Origin: Gemmatimonadaceae bacterium
Lineage (GTDB): Bacteria; Gemmatimonadota; Gemmatimonadetes; Gemmatimonadales; Gemmatimonadaceae
Direction: 5' to 3'
Length of the DNA: 36,395 nt
NCBI GenBank assembly: GCA_025934075.1
Contig: JAICYT010000011.1
Span: 1 to 36,395, forward strand
Positions 32,652 through 36,395 of the stretch are shown piece after piece (the stretch's first letter is position 1; every line of letters starts with the position of its first letter). The notes below the pieces were generated by a model. It made no database searches. It saw only the letters and a program-made list of their open reading frames with translations, and was not told the origin of the DNA. The position numbers and the translations under genes are program-made.

Positions 32652-32952
32652 TCGTCTGCCTCATGCGTTTCGCCGCATCCCGTCATCCCGCTGCACCGTC
32701 GCGACTATCCGTGTGCGCGGCCCGACGGCACTCCGTCGGGTTTCAGCGCTACGCTCCAACGCGTCGATCGGATCTCTCCGGCCGAGCGAACGACTGGATC
32801 ACCGGGGATCTCTGTTCTGCCACGGATGAGTGTCTTCGTTTCGAGCGGCGAGTCTCCGGAGTAGATTCCAATCTCGCGATGATGGTGATCGTCGTCATTG
32901 GCTGGACATCGAACGGCGCGAACCCTAGAACCGCAATGAGCCCTGCCCGCCT
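32652..32952. other. Divergent intergenic region with hairpins, no gene
   Basis: About 300 bases between the lipoprotein gene (minus) and the histidine kinase gene (plus). It should contain both promoters. I find two adjacent hairpins (32721-32760, listed separately) and no convincing coding sequence. The plus-strand reading frame through the region has no ribosome site and is Arg/Ser/Pro-rich noise. No clear -35/-10 pair is seen. Confidence 0.5.
32721..32760. repeat. Two adjacent hairpins resembling a REP/BIME unit
   Basis: CCCGACGG (32721-32728) and CCGTCGGG (32733-32740) form a perfect 8-base stem with loop CACT, followed by TTT. Immediately next, AGCG and CGCT around CTA, with outer GTT/AAC (32740-32760), form a second hairpin. 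The paired hairpins with a TCGGGTT edge recall REP palindromes. Only one copy is seen in the window. It lies between divergent genes, so a simple terminator role is unlikely. Confidence 0.4.
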
Positions 32953-35151
32953 ATGAGCTCGCGAACGTCTGACCGGATGGAGGGCCAGGGTCGAGTCGTG
33001 GCAGAGTCGGCACAGGACCACCTGGGCGAGCTGTTTCGCGATGCACCGGGCTTCATCGCGATGCTTCGTGCACCCGATTTCACGATCGAGTTGGCAAACG
33101 AGGCGTACCACGACCTCGTCGGACGCCGAGAGATAATCGGAAAGCCGCTCTTCGATGTACTGCGCGACGCGCGCGGCCAGGGGTTCGAGGCATTGCTGCA
33201 GCGTGTGCTCGACGGCGGCGAGCGGTTCGTTGGGCGAGAAATGTCCGTGGTGCTCGACCGAACCCCGGGTGCGCCTCCGGAACAACGCTTCGTAAATTTC
33301 GTCTGTGCGCCGATCGGGAAAGCGGACGACGGCTGGTCGGGCATCTTCGTGCATGGGAGCGATGTCACCGACGAAGTGTTCACGCGCCAGATGCTCGAGG
33401 CGGCGAACCAGCAGCTACAAGAGCAGGCCACCGAGCTCGAGGCACAGGCCGAGGAAGCTCAAGCGCTTACCGAGGAGCTCGAGCAGTCCAACGAGCAACT
33501 CCAGGCTACGCTGGTCGAGGTGGAGGAGGCGCGCGAAGCGGCCGCCACCGCTGAGCGATTCACCGCGAGTATTCTGGAAAGCATTTCCGATCCTTTCGTG
33601 GTCCTCGATGCGGAGTGGCGATACCGGTTCGTCAACGAGCCGGCGGCCCGCATGATCGAGCCGTCGCGGGGGCTCGCCCCGGGGAAGCTGATCGGCGCGA
33701 ACATGTGGGAGCTCTACCCGGACATTGCCGGCACCGACTTCGATCACCACATGCGCCGCGCGGCGAGCGAGCGCACCACCGTCTCGTTCGAGGCCTTCTA
33801 CCCCCGGCGGGGAGAATGGTCGCTGCTTCAGTGCTATCCGCTTCCAAGTGGCGGGATCGCCGTGCAATGGCGCAACATCACCGTACGGAAACGCGCCGAG
33901 GAAGCGAACCACTATTTGTCTCAGGCCAGCGACATCCTGGCGCAGTCGCTCGACTATGAGAAAACACTCAACGAGCTCGCGCATGTCGTCGTGCCGCACC
34001 TCGCCGACTGGTGTGGCGTCGACATCGTCGAGGGCGACGGAACGCTGCGCCAGCTTGCCGTCGCGCACGTCGATCCCGAAACAATCCGGTTGGCGCGCGA
34101 GCTCAACGAGAAGCATCCCCCGGACCCCGCCGCGTCCACCGGCACGTATAACGTGCTCCGTACGGGTCAGCCCGAGATCTATCCCGACATCCCCGACGAG
34201 CTACTCATAGCCGGGGCTGTCGACGACGACCATCTCCGGATTCTCCGTGAGCTCGGGCTCAAGTCGGCGATCGCGGTGCCGCTTACGGTGCACGATCGAA
34301 CGCTCGGTGTGCTGACACTCGTGGCGGCTGAATCCGGCCGACGATATACGAACGCCGATCTCACGCTCGCGATGGAGCTGGCGCACCGGGCGGCAATCGC
34401 GGTCGACAACGCCCTGCAACATCAGACGGCGCTGGCGGCACGGCAAGAGGCCGAGGAAGCAAACAAGGCCAAAGCCGAATTCCTTACGACGATGTCGCAC
34501 GAGTTGCGAACGCCGCTGAATGCGATCGCCGGTTATGTGGAGCTCCTGAAGATGGGTCTGCGCGGCCCGCTCACCGCCGGCCAAGAGGAATTCCTGAGCC
34601 GCATCCAACGCAGTCAGCGCCGCCTGCTGGCGCTCATTCAGGACGTGCTGAATTTCGCGAAGCTCGAGGCGGGTCGGGTGGAAGTCGCCATTGCCGACGT
34701 CGATCTCGACACGCTGATTCGAGATATCGAACCGCTGGTTCTGCCACAGATGGAACAAGCCGGGCTCACGTTCGCGCTGACCGCGTGTTCTCCTCCGGTC
34801 CGGGTTCGTGCAGACCCGGAGCGCGCGATCCAAGTGTTGCTGAACCTGCTCTCGAATGCCATCAAGTTCACACCGCGGGGCGGCTTCATTTATCTCGAGT
34901 GCGAAGCCAAGGGCGACGCCGTGAGCGTTACAGTGCGCGACACGGGACCCGGGATTCCGGCAGACAAGCTCGAGACGATTTTCATGCCGTTCGTCCAGCT
35001 TCAGCGCGACGCGCGCGACGGGTACGCGGGCACAGGACTCGGCTTGTCGATCAGTCGCGATCTCGCACACGCGATGAGTGGCGAGCTGTCGGTCCAGAGT
35101 GAAGTTGGACGCGGATCCGCCTTCACGCTCTGCCTGCCACGGGTTGAGTAG
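32953..35151 (+). CDS. Soluble hybrid-sensor histidine kinase, PAS-PAS-GAF-HisKA-HATPase
   Basis: A 732-residue cytoplasmic kinase with no membrane helix. PAS 1 covers about 22-145 (APGFIAMLRAPDFTIELANE). A long Glu/Gln/Ala coiled coil spans 141-205. PAS 2 covers about 205-315 (SISDPFVVLDAEWRYRFVNE). GAF covers about 330-488 (SAIAVPLTVHDRTLGVLTLV). The H box has phospho-acceptor His516 in SHELRTPLNAI. The ATPase domain has N635 in LLSNAIKFTP, the G1 box DTGPGIP (663-669), the F box FMPF and the G2 box GTGLGLS (693-699). All catalytic boxes are intact. There is no receiver domain and no response regulator nearby, so the partner is encoded elsewhere. The start at ATG 32953 has no Shine-Dalgarno; ATG at 32977 is an alternative. 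Confidence 0.95.
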   Translation: MSSRTSDRMEGQGRVVAESAQDHLGELFRDAPGFIAMLRAPDFTIELANEAYHDLVGRREIIGKPLFDVLRDARGQGFEALLQRVLDGGERFVGREMSVVLDRTPGAPPEQRFVNFVCAPIGKADDGWSGIFVHGSDVTDEVFTRQMLEAANQQLQEQATELEAQAEEAQALTEELEQSNEQLQATLVEVEEAREAAATAERFTASILESISDPFVVLDAEWRYRFVNEPAARMIEPSRGLAPGKLIGANMWELYPDIAGTDFDHHMRRAASERTTVSFEAFYPRRGEWSLLQCYPLPSGGIAVQWRNITVRKRAEEANHYLSQASDILAQSLDYEKTLNELAHVVVPHLADWCGVDIVEGDGTLRQLAVAHVDPETIRLARELNEKHPPDPAASTGTYNVLRTGQPEIYPDIPDELLIAGAVDDDHLRILRELGLKSAIAVPLTVHDRTLGVLTLVAAESGRRYTNADLTLAMELAHRAAIAVDNALQHQTALAARQEAEEANKAKAEFLTTMSHELRTPLNAIAGYVELLKMGLRGPLTAGQEEFLSRIQRSQRRLLALIQDVLNFAKLEAGRVEVAIADVDLDTLIRDIEPLVLPQMEQAGLTFALTACSPPVRVRADPERAIQVLLNLLSNAIKFTPRGGFIYLECEAKGDAVSVTVRDTGPGIPADKLETIFMPFVQLQRDARDGYAGTGLGLSISRDLAHAMSGELSVQSEVGRGSAFTLCLPRVE

Positions 35152-35330
35152 TTGACCTGCGGAATCAGTGACGATTGTTAGAGTCGCTCACTCGACGGAA
35201 TGCATTCGAGCGCTTCGAGGATTGACGGCGTCGCGGCCGCCAGCTACGCGACGAGACGTCATGATCCAGTCCGGGGGCGACGATTGCACGCGACGCATGG
35301 GCATAGGGCCCGCTTGGAGTACGACGTGAG

Positions 35331-36395
35331 CTAATCCGCTCGCAAGACCGCAAGCGGATCGCTCTTGGCGGCGCGACGTGCAGGGATGTAGCACGCCGTC
35401 AATGCAATTGCCCCGAGCATCAATGGCAATGACACGAGAATCACCGGATCCGTCGGACTGACTTCGTACAATAAACTCGCGATCCATCGGGTGAGCAGGA
35501 GTGCACCACCAATGCCCAACGCGACACCGAGTGCGGCCAGCACTGCCCCCTCGCCGAGCACGAGACGAACGACAGCGCGCGCGTCCGCGCCAACAGCCAT
35601 CCGAATGCCAAACTCGCGCGCTCGATTCGCGACGTGGAGTGCCATGACACCGTAGATGCCGACCGCGGCGAGAATGATGCCGACCAGCGCGAAGGCGCCG
35701 AGCAACAGCCTCGTGAGACGCCGTGTCGCGAACGATTGCTCGATGATGCTCGAGAACGCCTTGACGTCGTCGAGTGGAATCGATGGCTCGACCTCAGCGA
35801 CCGCGCGTCGGACGTTGGCCATGATCGGACCGGGCGATCCGTTTGTCCGCACTGCGAGCGAAAGCCGATTGGCGCCGACCTGCGGAATGCTCCGATACAA
35901 GTGCGGCTCGGGCGGCAACGTCGCATCATCGTCGCGCACCGATCCCACGACGCCGATGATCGTCAGCCACGCAGTATCGCCACCAGTGTGAATCCGCTTG
36001 CCCAACGCCTCGGCGCCATTCCAATAGCGCTTGGCTAGTGCTTCGTCCACGATGGCGACACCGACGCTCGCCGAGTCGTCGGTCGGCGCGAAGTCGCGGC
36101 CCATCACAATCGGAATGCCAATGGTCTTGAAGTAGCCTGGACTCACCTCGGCCTTGCGTACCTGACCCTCGGGACCGGAAGACGATTCGCGACCTTCGAT
36201 CATGTATCCATCAGCGTCTCCAGCGCCCTCGATCGGCAGCGTCGACGTGAGGCCCGCCGACTGAACGCCGGGAATCGCTCGCACGCGCGCGAGCGCTTGG
36301 TTCGTGAAGCCATTGATCGCCCCGGCGTCACGCGCGATGCGTTGAGGCAGCGGCAGCGCGATCGACGTCACGCCGTCCGGACGAAATCCCAGATC
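35331..36395 (-). CDS. ADOP permease, C-terminal part (runs off the window)
   Basis: The frame is open to the right edge and supplies the last 354 residues. They cover the second periplasmic domain (TNQALARVRAIPGVQSAGLT, VSPGYFKTIGIPIVMGRDFA, KRYWNGAEALGKRIH) and the second FtsX domain, with LLGAFALVGIILAAVGIYGV, REFGIRMAVGADARAVVRLV and the tail RAAKSDPLAVLRAD. The sequence before the internal GTG at 36371 (DLGFRPDG) is in frame and matches the linker of relatives, so the true start is outside the window. Whether it carries a prefix domain cannot be seen. Confidence 0.93.
   Translation of the reverse strand, partial: DLGFRPDGVTSIALPLPQRIARDAGAINGFTNQALARVRAIPGVQSAGLTSTLPIEGAGDADGYMIEGRESSSGPEGQVRKAEVSPGYFKTIGIPIVMGRDFAPTDDSASVGVAIVDEALAKRYWNGAEALGKRIHTGGDTAWLTIIGVVGSVRDDDATLPPEPHLYRSIPQVGANRLSLAVRTNGSPGPIMANVRRAVAEVEPSIPLDDVKAFSSIIEQSFATRRLTRLLLGAFALVGIILAAVGIYGVMALHVANRAREFGIRMAVGADARAVVRLVLGEGAVLAALGVALGIGGALLLTRWIASLLYEVSPTDPVILVSLPLMLGAIALTACYIPARRAAKSDPLAVLRAD

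Noticed and set aside
32663..32956. Plus-strand 97-codon frame upstream of the histidine kinase
   Set aside because: Passes through both hairpins, has no ribosome site and looks like noise; only a short MMVIVVIGW stretch is hydrophobic.

Overview
The window is a GC-rich stretch of bacterial chromosome from a diderm. Several things point to the phylum Gemmatimonadota, with Acidobacteriota as the main alternative: a very large TonB-dependent receptor with a carboxypeptidase-regulatory N-terminus and RNSC..PW loop motif, many MacB/FtsX-type orphan permeases (the ADOP family), a PadR-type regulator coupled to one of them, a type IV pilin and lipoproteins. This placement is inferred from gene content. 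I see no rRNA, tRNA, CRISPR, transposase or phage gene.

Layout. The left edge holds the start of a type IV pilin gene (1-138, minus) with a possible sigma-54 promoter. A first orphan permease (385-2841, plus) converges with a TonB-dependent receptor gene (2877-6503, minus). A lipoprotein shaped like a zinc peptidase that has lost its HExxH motif follows (6898-7956, minus). Divergent from it is a plus-strand run: a UPF0182 seven-helix membrane protein (8194-10977), a small unknown protein (10987-11367) and a tandem YbjQ-type protein (11424-12263). Next is a PadR regulator with a clear promoter and a perfect operator-like palindrome (12318-12724), translationally coupled to a permease with the ADOP prefix domain (12721-15438).

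From 15478 to 31701 the window is dominated by five more complete permeases (15478-17874 minus, 18160-20601 plus, 20730-23159 minus, 23745-26498 minus, 29227-31701 minus). Between them lie small metabolic or unknown genes: a probable 33-residue membrane peptide, a frameshifted VOC-fold gene, a 36-residue ORF in the position where a PadR gene would be expected, an amidohydrolase, an ABM-like small protein, an intact VOC protein and a conserved calycin-like protein. The right end has a CHRD-like lipoprotein with an EF-hand loop, a soluble PAS-PAS-GAF histidine kinase, and the C-terminal part of an eighth permease running off the window.

How it fits together. Eight FtsX/MacB permeases (seven complete, one partial) occur without one ATPase gene. 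Any ATPase partner would have to be encoded elsewhere, or these proteins work as ATPase-independent envelope proteins. The two permeases with the cytoplasmic prefix domain are the only ones with a short ORF directly coupled upstream behind a perfect inverted repeat. One of these ORFs is a full PadR; the other is a 36-codon peptide with a PadR-like start. This contrast, the frameshifted VOC gene and the degenerate peptidase-like lipoprotein are the observations I would follow first.
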